This document shows positions 1 to 5,755 of a stretch of 7,904 bases of DNA, in pieces. Below the pieces are notes generated by a model. That model had not been told where the DNA came from. It made no database searches and saw only the letters and a program-made list of their open reading frames with translations. The stretch comes from JBNJDW01 sp051745265 (lineage in GTDB: Bacteria; Pseudomonadota; Alphaproteobacteria; Micavibrionales; CSBR16-224): contig JBNJDW010000078.1 of NCBI GenBank assembly GCA_051745265.1, positions 1-7,904 of the forward strand, in the 5' to 3' direction. Within the stretch, counting starts at the first letter, position 1. Every line of letters begins with the position of its first letter. A program made the translations under genes and the position numbers.

Positions 1-2628
1 TATTTCGAAGGCGGCCGTTACCGTGTCGGGCCTGAATCAGCCGGGGCCAATCCCGGTCCGGCAGCTTATCGCCGCGGCGGACCGTTAACAGTGACCGATT
101 GTAATGTCATGCTCGGCAAATTGCGCCCGGAATTTTTCCCGCGTATTTTCGGGCCCAAGGCCGACCAGCCGCTCGATGTTAAAGTCGTCGAAGAGAAATT
201 CGAAGCTTTGGCGGCAAAAATCAGCCGGGAAACCGGTGATCAGCGCAGCGCCGTTGAGGTTGCTGAAGGCTTTTTGAAAATTGCCGTGCTCAATATGGCC
301 CGGGCGATTAAAAAAATCTCGGTCGAGCGCGGTTATGATATTTCGCGCTATGTGCTTAATTGTTTTGGCGGCGCTGGCGGGCAGCATGCCTGTCTGGTTG
401 CCGATGCGCTGGGCGTATCGAAAATTCTGATTCATCCTTATGCCGGGGTGCTCTCGGCCTATGGCATGGGCCTTGCCGATACGCGGGTGATGAAGGAACA
501 GGCGATTGAAAAGCTTCTGTCTGATGAAATCGTCACCGATATCGGATTGCTGGCCGAGGGGCTGAGTGCCGAAAACACAACAGCATTGACCGAACAGGAT
601 TTTAAGGCTGAACATATCCGTCACAATATCAACCTTCTGGTCCGCTATCAGGGCACGGATAAACCGCTCAGCGTTGCTTTCGGGACAGCAGATGAAATCC
701 GCAGCCGTTTTGAAGCAGCCTATCGCCAGCAATATGGTTTTATCATGACGGGCAAAGCCCTGATGATTGAGGCGCTGACCATCGAAAGCGTCGGCCAGAC
801 CGGGCAGGGCAGTGAAGAGAAAATTATACCCGGTGATACGATCAAGGATCTGTCGGTGAAAACCGCGCCGGTCTATATGGATGGTAAAATCCGCACCGCG
901 CCGGTGCTCGACCGTGACCAATTGACGGTGGGCCAAAAAGTTACCGGCGCTGCGATCATTCAGGAAGCCACCGGCACCAATGTCATCGAACCCGGCTGGC
1001 AGGCCGAGGTTAATGACTATAACCATCTGATCCTGACGAGGATAGAACCATTGCCGAAAATGATTGCCGCCGGTACTGAAAAAACCGGCGAAGGGGCCGA
1101 CCCGCTGCTGCTGGAAGTCTTCAACAACCTGTTCATGTCGATTGCCGAGCAAATGGGCACGGTTTTGGAAAACACGGCCTATTCAGTCAATATCAAGGAA
1201 CGGCTTGATTTCTCCTGCGCTATTTTTGACAAAACCGGCGGGCTGATTGCCAATGCGCCGCATATGCCGGTGCATCTGGGATCGATGGGGGAAAGTATCC
1301 GTGCCATTATCCGCGCCCGTGCGGACAGCATGAAACCGGGCGATGTCTTTATGCTTAATGATCCGTATGACGGCGGCACCCATCTGCCTGATATTACCGT
1401 GGTTACACCGGTGTTTGACCGGGCCGGGAATGACGTTTTGTATTATGTCGGATCGCGCGGTCATCATGCCGATGTCGGCGGGATCTCGCCGGGGTCGATG
1501 CCGCCGGACAGCAAAGTGATAGAAGACGAAGGCGTGCGGATCACCAATTTCCATCTGGTCGAGAAGGGCGCTTTCCGTGAGGCTGCCGTGCGTGAGCTGT
1601 TTCAGGACAATCCCAATCCGGCCCGCAATATTGATCAGAATATCGCTGATCTGAAGGCGCAGATCGCTGCCAATGAAAAAGGCGTGATAGAGCTGCGCAA
1701 TATGGTTGATCAGTTCAGCCTTGAAACCGTCAATGCCTATATGGATTACGTGCAGGACAATGCCGAAGAACAGGTCCGCCGGGTGATTGATGTGCTGGAA
1801 GATGGCAGTTTCACCGTTGATCTGGATAACGGCGCGGCCATTAAGGTTAAGATTACCATTGATAAAACGGCCCGCGCGGCCAGAATTGACTTTACCGGTA
1901 CCAGCGATCAGCAGCCGAATAACTTTAACGCCCCGTCGTCAATCTGCCGGGCGGCAGTATTATACGTGTTCCGTACCTTGGTTGATGATGAAATTCCCAT
2001 GAATGAAGGCTGTTTGAAACCGATTGAGATTATTTTGCCCAAAGCCTCGATGCTGAATCCCGAGCCGCCGGCCGCCGTTGTTGCCGGGAACGTCGAAGTT
2101 TCACAGGCGGTGACCAATGCCCTCTATGGTGCGCTGGGTACGCTGGCGGCAGCGCAGGGGACGATGAATAATTTTACTTTTGGTAATGATCAATATCAGT
2201 ATTACGAAACCATCTGCGGCGGCACCGGCGCCGGGCCTGATTTTAACGGTACCGATGCGGTGCAGACCCATATGACCAATTCACGGATGACTGATCCTGA
2301 AATCCTGGAATGGCGCTTTCCGGTCCGCTTGGAAGAATTCTCAATCCGTGCGCAATCGGGCGGGGCGGGTAAATATCATGGCGGTAATGGGGTGGTGCGC
2401 AAGCTGCGCTTTCTGGAACCGATGACCGCCAATATCCTGTCCAATAACCGTATTAATCGCCCCTTTGGCGTGCAGGGCGGCAAGGCCGGCCAGCCCGGGA
2501 TTAACCGCGTTGAACATGCGGACGGGCAGATATCTGAATTGTCAGCAACAGCGCAGGTCGATATGAAACCGGATGATGTCTTTATTATCGAAACCCCCGG
2601 CGGCGGCGGTTACGGACAGTCAGAATAA
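1..2628 (+). CDS. oplAH: 5-oxoprolinase (ATP-hydrolysing), fused HyuA-HyuB type, 5'-truncated by the window edge
   Basis: The reading frame is open from base 1, so the start lies outside the window; 875 residues plus the TAA stop are visible. The family (about 1,200-1,290 aa) cleaves cyclic 5-oxo-L-proline to L-glutamate using ATP, a cytoplasmic glutathione-cycle and pyroglutamate-salvage reaction. The visible part begins in the C-terminal half of the HyuA-like domain with the family string RVGPESAGANPGPAAY, followed by CFGGAGGQHAC near base 361. The HyuB-like domain starts at about 1099 (DPLLLEVFNNLFMSIAEQMG) and contains NIKERLDFSCA, NAPHMPVHLGSM, the SRGHHADVGGISPGSMPP block and the glycine-rich end TPGGGGYG. 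From memory, these blocks match human OPLAH closely and in the same order, which favours 5-oxoprolinase over split N-methylhydantoinase or acetophenone-carboxylase subunits. Roughly 350 N-terminal residues should lie upstream. No frameshift is seen. A methionine at about base 109 is internal, not a start. No convincing terminator follows the stop codon. Confidence 0.93.
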   Translation, partial: YFEGGRYRVGPESAGANPGPAAYRRGGPLTVTDCNVMLGKLRPEFFPRIFGPKADQPLDVKVVEEKFEALAAKISRETGDQRSAVEVAEGFLKIAVLNMARAIKKISVERGYDISRYVLNCFGGAGGQHACLVADALGVSKILIHPYAGVLSAYGMGLADTRVMKEQAIEKLLSDEIVTDIGLLAEGLSAENTTALTEQDFKAEHIRHNINLLVRYQGTDKPLSVAFGTADEIRSRFEAAYRQQYGFIMTGKALMIEALTIESVGQTGQGSEEKIIPGDTIKDLSVKTAPVYMDGKIRTAPVLDRDQLTVGQKVTGAAIIQEATGTNVIEPGWQAEVNDYNHLILTRIEPLPKMIAAGTEKTGEGADPLLLEVFNNLFMSIAEQMGTVLENTAYSVNIKERLDFSCAIFDKTGGLIANAPHMPVHLGSMGESIRAIIRARADSMKPGDVFMLNDPYDGGTHLPDITVVTPVFDRAGNDVLYYVGSRGHHADVGGISPGSMPPDSKVIEDEGVRITNFHLVEKGAFREAAVRELFQDNPNPARNIDQNIADLKAQIAANEKGVIELRNMVDQFSLETVNAYMDYVQDNAEEQVRRVIDVLEDGSFTVDLDNGAAIKVKITIDKTARAARIDFTGTSDQQPNNFNAPSSICRAAVLYVFRTLVDDEIPMNEGCLKPIEIILPKASMLNPEPPAAVVAGNVEVSQAVTNALYGALGTLAAAQGTMNNFTFGNDQYQYYETICGGTGAGPDFNGTDAVQTHMTNSRMTDPEILEWRFPVRLEEFSIRAQSGGAGKYHGGNGVVRKLRFLEPMTANILSNNRINRPFGVQGGKAGQPGINRVEHADGQISELSATAQVDMKPDDVFIIETPGGGGYGQSE

Positions 2629-2675
2629 AAAAACTTTTTCTCTGCGGAATATCTGCCTCAAACCTGCTAAATAAC

Positions 2676-2705
2676 TTGCGCCGGACTGCAATATTATGGT
2701 AATAT
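2676..2705 (+). promoter_or_regulatory. Putative sigma70-type promoter of the first ART-like gene
   Basis: TTGCGC at 2676-2681 and TAATAT at 2700-2705 are separated by 18 bp, in an AT-rich stretch that ends about 37 bp before the preferred start at 2743. The TTATGGTAA string at 2694-2702 recurs at nearly the same position upstream of the second ART-like gene (3495-3503), also about 17-18 bp after a TTGCRC box. The recurrence supports function more than the weak individual matches do. No transcription start has been measured. Confidence 0.4.
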
Positions 2706-2732
2706 TTCTTAATTTTTAATCCCGAGTATGCC

Positions 2733-2737
2733 AGAGG
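2733..2737 (+). promoter_or_regulatory. Shine-Dalgarno site selecting the internal ATG of the first ART-like gene
   Basis: AGAGG lies 5 bp before the ATG at 2743, whereas the in-frame ATG at 2728 has only a weak GAG close in front of it. The protein begun at 2743 (MESLKSAF) also lines up from its first residue with the next paralogue (MDSLNSAF), so both observations favour 2743. Confidence 0.7.
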
Positions 2738-2742
2738 ATGGA

Positions 2743-3411
2743 ATGGAAAGCCTGAAATCTGCTTTTGCTGAGACAGTTTTTGAATCATGGTTTCGCAATT
2801 CAAAAGTTGTTGATCGACAGGGACGGCCCTTAGTGGTTTTTCATGCGACTGTGGCAGAATTTGATCCTTGTGCGTTCAATCCCTTATCTCATTTCGGTTC
2901 GGCAGAGGCCGCGGATGAGATTGCTTTGTATCATACGATGGATGGTGACGAAGGCTGCCGCGTTTTTCCGGTTTTCCTGAGTATTAAAAATCCGTTGCGG
3001 ATTATAGATCTAGATACGCATGATCAGGGTGATTACGAAGACTTATTCGAATACTCTGCAAAAGACATTTTATCACCGGAACAACAGCAGTATTGTTTTG
3101 GCTATGACCCGGACAGATTTGTGGCGCCCCTTATCCGCGAAGTTTCTCAATCAGATATACTCCCAGCCCATATGCAGCAGCCGGAACATCTTTGGATACA
3201 TCGTCTTGTACAGATTCTGGAAGCCAAGGGATATGACGGCTTTACTTACGCCAATGACCATGAGGACCAAGGCTCACTGTCATATATTCCCTTTCGCAAA
3301 GAACAGGTGCGCCCGGCCCTGAGTGAGGCTGTATATTATCAGGCGACTCAGTATTTTGGCAAATATGACTACCGGACCCGGCCGACATCACAGGTCTCCA
3401 GCCTGAAATAA
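2743..3411 (+). CDS. Stand-alone ADP-ribosyltransferase-like protein (ART-PolyVal type), copy 1
   Basis: A 222-aa cytoplasmic-looking protein with no signal peptide or membrane segment. The N-terminal half has W16-F17, the VVD..G.PLVVFH strand ending at H34, PLSHFGSA (47-54) and a VFPVFL..KNPL strand (74-85). The C-terminal part has GYDGF (163-167), Y169-A-N, then E174-D-x-G-S-x-S-Y-I (to 182) and F..EQVRP. The same order occurs in the ADP-ribosyltransferase domain of phage and conjugative polyvalent proteins, which would transfer ADP-ribose from NAD to an unknown target; H34 and E174 are the expected NAD-binding and catalytic positions. Unlike both downstream copies it reads H-A-T instead of H-G-T at 34-36, so activity may be altered or lost. 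Spot counts suggest lower GC than oplAH. It has its own promoter-like block and is followed by 120 bp without a gene. The family assignment is from motif memory; the target and biological role are unknown. Confidence 0.72.
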   Translation: MESLKSAFAETVFESWFRNSKVVDRQGRPLVVFHATVAEFDPCAFNPLSHFGSAEAADEIALYHTMDGDEGCRVFPVFLSIKNPLRIIDLDTHDQGDYEDLFEYSAKDILSPEQQQYCFGYDPDRFVAPLIREVSQSDILPAHMQQPEHLWIHRLVQILEAKGYDGFTYANDHEDQGSLSYIPFRKEQVRPALSEAVYYQATQYFGKYDYRTRPTSQVSSLK

Positions 3412-3477
3412 ACTCTATTTTCTCAAGGAAACAGCAACATCTACCCAGGTTGACGGCCTAAGTAATCAATGGCGGAT

Positions 3478-3506
3478 TTGCACCTTTTCCACAGTTATGG
3501 TAAAGT
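3478..3506 (+). promoter_or_regulatory. Putative sigma70-type promoter of the second ART-like gene
   Basis: TTGCAC at 3478-3483 and TAAAGT at 3501-3506 are spaced by 17 bp, and the TTATGGTAA string (3495-3503) is shared with the block before copy 1. It lies 26 bp before the start at 3532 and would drive copies 2 and 3 together. The -10 box overlaps the inverted repeat at 3501-3518. The 3412-3477 part of this gap holds nothing that I recognise. Confidence 0.4.
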
Positions 3507-3518
3507 ATTTTTACTTTA
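3501..3518 (+). repeat. Perfect 7-bp inverted repeat, possible operator or leader hairpin
   Basis: TAAAGTA (3501-3507) and TACTTTA (3512-3518) are exact reverse complements around a TTTT spacer. The right arm abuts the Shine-Dalgarno site of copy 2 and the left arm overlaps the proposed -10 box. It is AT-rich, so a chance origin is possible. As RNA it would be a weak stem next to the ribosome site; as DNA it could bind a dimeric regulator. It is not conserved exactly upstream of copy 1. Confidence 0.4.
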
Positions 3519-3523
3519 AAGGA
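3518..3523 (+). promoter_or_regulatory. Shine-Dalgarno site of the second ART-like gene
   Basis: AAAGGA sits 8 bp before the ATG at 3532 and 5 bp before an in-frame GTG at 3529. The ATG is preferred by start-codon type and by alignment of MDSLNSAF with the MESLKSAF start of copy 1. Confidence 0.65.
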
Positions 3524-3531
3524 ATAGAGTG

Positions 3532-4158
3532 ATGGACAGTTTGAACAGCGCTTTTACCAAAGCGCGATCCGATTTTAATGACTGGTTTTCAGGTTCCCGT
3601 GTGGTCGATGCAAACGGGCAGCCGCTGGTGCTGTTCCACGGTACGGTACAGGATTTTGATCCGGCTGACTTTCGTCCCTTATCACATTTCGGCAGTGCCT
3701 CGGCCGCCAATTTTGTGGCGGAAATGGATGGGGATCCGGGCGGACGGCTGTTTCCTGTTTTCTTGCGTATGCATAATCCGCTTGAAATTCCTGATATCTA
3801 TGAGCATAACCGGCCGCAATTTGCCAACCTGTTTTCAAAACGCAGGCGACAGAACATTCTGGAATGGAAATTTCGAAAAATCTTTGCGCCGGACGAATGG
3901 CAGCATTGTTTTGACATTGATACGCATAAGGACAAAGAGGATTGGAAAGCGCGCATGATCCATATCCTTGAGGCCAAGGGGTATGACGGTTTTGTTTACA
4001 AAAATGATTATGAGGATCAGGGATCGCTGTCTTATATCAGTTTCCGGTCAGAGCAGATTCGCCCGGCCTTGAGCGAGCCCGAGACCTATACCAAAGCAAC
4101 GCAATATATTTCCAAAGCCCGGCATGTACGCATCCGGCCTGATACATTGAAGCCCTAA
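3532..4158 (+). CDS. Stand-alone ADP-ribosyltransferase-like protein (ART-PolyVal type), copy 2
   Basis: A 208-aa paralogue of the preceding gene, the shortest of the three, without signal peptide or membrane helix. Visible blocks: W18-F19, VVD.NGQPLVLFHGT (ending at T38) with canonical H36-G37-T38, PLSHFGSA (49-56), LFPVFL..HNPL (73-84), QHCF (124-127), ILEAKGYDGF (145-154), N158 and E161-D-Q-G-S-L-S-Y-I (161-169), then a tail with ATQY and RIRP also seen in copy 1 (ATQY, RTRP). H36 and E161 are the candidate NAD-binding and catalytic residues. No tyrosine is obvious a few residues after HFGSA, where copies 1 and 3 have one. It shares most with copy 1, but codons differ at many synonymous sites, so the duplication is not recent. 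The stop is 4 bp from the start of copy 3, indicating one transcript. The target is unknown; a toxin, a host-modifying enzyme or an inactive NAD/ADP-ribose binder all remain possible. Confidence 0.75.
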   Translation: MDSLNSAFTKARSDFNDWFSGSRVVDANGQPLVLFHGTVQDFDPADFRPLSHFGSASAANFVAEMDGDPGGRLFPVFLRMHNPLEIPDIYEHNRPQFANLFSKRRRQNILEWKFRKIFAPDEWQHCFDIDTHKDKEDWKARMIHILEAKGYDGFVYKNDYEDQGSLSYISFRSEQIRPALSEPETYTKATQYISKARHVRIRPDTLKP

Positions 4159-4162
4159 GAAA

Positions 4163-4972
4163 ATGATGAATGACGATAAAACAAAATCTGATTTTATAGC
4201 CGCGGCCAGCGCGCCGCAGCAGGCATTTGACGACTGGTTCGGCAATTCGGTTATTACCGATGATGCCGGCGCGCCTCTGGTCGTTTTTCACGGCACTTCG
4301 ACGATATTTGATCCGCATGATATTTATCCTTTGTCGCATTTCGGTTCGGCGAAAAGCGCGCATTACAGGATACGTGATGTCGGCTCGCCTGTGTTGTATC
4401 CGGTTTTGCTGCGCATGGAAAATCCGTTACATATCCCGGACCTGACTGTCCATTCAAAAGGGGCCTATTACCGTCTTTTGTCTATGCAGCTGGAATGGGG
4501 CGCAGAAAGAAATATACCGAAAAGAATTCTGTCCTCTGAGACGGTTAAACATTGTTTTGCGGACAAGGATTATCATCACCGTGCTGAACGCGCGAATAGA
4601 AATCTTTTCTATCACCTTGCCGGTAATTTTATGCCCAATGCCAGAAAAGAGGATATAGAGGCTGAAGCATACCGGCAAACCCGGGAAAAAGAAAAGATGT
4701 TAGAGGAATTAGAGGCGTCTGATATTCTGCATCCGGATCAGAAAATCGAAGAAAATCTTTGGATTGACCGTATGGTCCGTGCGCTTGAGAACGCCGGGTA
4801 TGATGGTTTTATCTATGAAAACCGGGTTGAGGATCGGGGCTCGACCTCATATATTCCGTTTCGCGCCAGCCAGGTCAGATCCCTGTATGCCAGTGATCAG
4901 ATAAATGTGAATAAATATCTGGCGCAGTCAGACCGCAAATGGTCCGCCAGCATGAATTTTGGCATGCCCTGA
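4163..4972 (+). CDS. Stand-alone ADP-ribosyltransferase-like protein (ART-PolyVal type), copy 3 with enlarged middle insert
   Basis: A 269-aa paralogue. Blocks: W25-F26-G-N-S, PLVVFHGT (38-45) with H43-G44-T45, PLSHFGSA (56-63), Y68, VLYPVLL..ENPL (77-89), KHCF (129-132), LWIDRMVRALE (199-209), GYDGF (212-216), E219-N and E223-D-R-G-S-T-S-Y-I (223-231). The stretch between NPL and GYDG is about 122 residues against about 66 in copy 2 and 77 in copy 1. The additional residues (roughly 140-190) are charged and probably helical. The string SDIL before LWI is shared with copy 1 and absent from copy 2, so copies 1 and 3 keep an element that copy 2 lost. The C-terminal tail differs from the other two. 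There is no clear Shine-Dalgarno (only AAGAAA); the start 4 bp after copy 2's stop suggests translational coupling, and ATG at 4166 is an alternative start. Function is inferred as for the other copies; substrate unknown. Confidence 0.75.
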   Translation: MMNDDKTKSDFIAAASAPQQAFDDWFGNSVITDDAGAPLVVFHGTSTIFDPHDIYPLSHFGSAKSAHYRIRDVGSPVLYPVLLRMENPLHIPDLTVHSKGAYYRLLSMQLEWGAERNIPKRILSSETVKHCFADKDYHHRAERANRNLFYHLAGNFMPNARKEDIEAEAYRQTREKEKMLEELEASDILHPDQKIEENLWIDRMVRALENAGYDGFIYENRVEDRGSTSYIPFRASQVRSLYASDQINVNKYLAQSDRKWSASMNFGMP

Positions 4973-4983
4973 AACAAAGGTAA

Positions 4984-5676
4984 TTAGCCGGCGTCACGCG
5001 TCATCAGGAGTTCGATATATTCTTCAAAGGCCCGCATGGTGCTAAAGACCTCGGTCGCGCCGGCGGTGATCAGATGCGCGGCATGGTCTTCGTCGACATG
5101 GGCGGCACCGGTAAAACCGATTGTCGACATGCCTGCGGCCACGGCGGCCTGAACGCCTCTGGGGCTGTCTTCAATGACCAGACATTCTTTTGGGTCAACG
5201 CCGATCTGTTCTGCAGCGTACAGATATAAATCAGGCGCCGGTTTACCGTTTTTGACATTTTCGGCGGCATAAATATGCGGTGCGAAAACATCATAAAGAC
5301 CGACCATTTTTAATTTCTTTTCCAGCCATTCGTTGCGCTGGGTGTTGGAGGCAACGGCTTTTTTCAGCTTTAGATTGGCGGCCAGTTCTGACACGCCCTT
5401 GATGGCTGTGAGTTCTTTTTCAAGAATTGATTTGCGCCGTGACAGAAACGTATCCCGGACATTTTCCGGTGGATGATCACCATGATGTTCTTTGTATTCA
5501 CGGGCCAGTGTCTGAAAATAAGTTTCGTTATCGGTGCCAAGATATTTCTGATGAAATTCTTTTGGTTCATAATTGAGGCCGATTTCAGAAAAACTTTCCA
5601 GATCCGCCTGCAGCAACAGCGCTTCGCTGTCGACCAGAACGCCGTCACAGTCAAAAATTATCGCATTTATGGGCAT
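4984..5676 (-). CDS. HAD-superfamily hydrolase, beta-phosphoglucomutase/phosphatase-like (subfamily IA)
   Basis: A 230-aa soluble protein with all four HAD motifs: motif I DCDGVLVDSE (9-18; nucleophile D9, general acid/base D11), motif II S110-N-T, motif III lysine K145 within GKPAPD, and motif IV E169-D170-S-P-R-G. A helical cap of about residues 18-90 lies between motifs I and II, as in the beta-phosphoglucomutase, phosphoglycolate phosphatase and YieH/YniC groups. It should be a Mg2+-dependent phosphatase or phosphomutase on a small sugar phosphate or similar metabolite; the exact substrate cannot be read from sequence. Start ATG at 5676 is supported by AGGAG (plus-strand 5686-5690), 9 bp upstream. 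It faces ettA divergently and converges on the ART-like array with 11 bp between stop codons and no hairpin there. It shows no sign of belonging functionally to the array. Confidence 0.93.
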   Translation of the reverse strand: MPINAIIFDCDGVLVDSEALLLQADLESFSEIGLNYEPKEFHQKYLGTDNETYFQTLAREYKEHHGDHPPENVRDTFLSRRKSILEKELTAIKGVSELAANLKLKKAVASNTQRNEWLEKKLKMVGLYDVFAPHIYAAENVKNGKPAPDLYLYAAEQIGVDPKECLVIEDSPRGVQAAVAAGMSTIGFTGAAHVDEDHAAHLITAGATEVFSTMRAFEEYIELLMTRDAG

Positions 5677-5691
5677 AAAGACACACTCCTC

Positions 5692-5721
5692 TTGCTCTTA
5701 CCTTTGAAAATACGGTATAAC
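5692..5721 (+). promoter_or_regulatory. Putative sigma70-type promoter of ettA
   Basis: TTGCTC (5692-5697) and TATAAC (5716-5721) with an 18-bp spacer. The -10 box is a good match, and the predicted leader before the ettA ATG is only about 25-30 nt. It lies in the 79-bp divergent region shared with the HAD gene. Confidence 0.5.
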
Positions 5722-5735
5722 AGGCAAAAGCACAA
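5707..5735 (-). promoter_or_regulatory. Putative promoter of the HAD hydrolase gene
   Basis: Reading the minus strand, TTGTGC (plus 5735-5730) and TATTTT (plus 5712-5707) are 17 bp apart, placed about 30 bp before the HAD start. It overlaps the proposed ettA promoter, so the two genes could compete for polymerase. The -10 match is weak. Confidence 0.3.
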
Positions 5736-5745
5736 CATTGGAAAT

Positions 5746-5749
5746 GGAG
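5746..5749 (+). promoter_or_regulatory. Shine-Dalgarno site that sets the ettA start
   Basis: GGAG lies 6 bp before the ATG at 5756. In-frame upstream options are a TTG at 5738 and an ATG at 5744; this Shine-Dalgarno would sit inside or after them. EttA proteins normally begin about 25-30 residues before the PGAKIGVLG block, which also fits 5756. Confidence 0.75.
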
Positions 5750-5755
5750 CAGGTT

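Noticed and set aside
85..1152. 355-codon open frame on the minus strand opposite oplAH
   Set aside because: It lies fully antisense to a strongly conserved 5-oxoprolinase frame and its translation shows no recognisable domain; it is explained by codon bias of the real gene.
2728..2742. Upstream ATG as the start of the first ART-like gene
   Set aside because: It adds only five residues not matched in copy 2 and lacks a good Shine-Dalgarno; the ATG at 2743 has AGAGG at proper spacing.
3575..3958. Overlapping frames of 126 aa (+) and 87 aa (-) inside copy 2
   Set aside because: They are out-of-frame shadows of the conserved ART-like frame, rich in Arg, Trp and Cys and without recognisable motifs.
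4037..4363. Minus-strand frames of 108 and 65 aa over the copy 2/copy 3 junction, considered as an antisense antitoxin
   Set aside because: They are antisense to the conserved coding parts of two genes, have no clear ribosome site, and I recognise no antitoxin motif.
4984..5676. HAD hydrolase as functional partner (antitoxin or ADP-ribose-processing enzyme) of the ART-like array
   Set aside because: It is on the opposite strand, has its own promoter region shared with ettA, and carries ordinary phosphoglucomutase-like motifs; adjacency alone is not evidence.
5738..5755. TTG at 5738 or ATG at 5744 as the ettA start
   Set aside because: The GGAG Shine-Dalgarno lies downstream of both, and EttA homologues start at the position matching ATG 5756.
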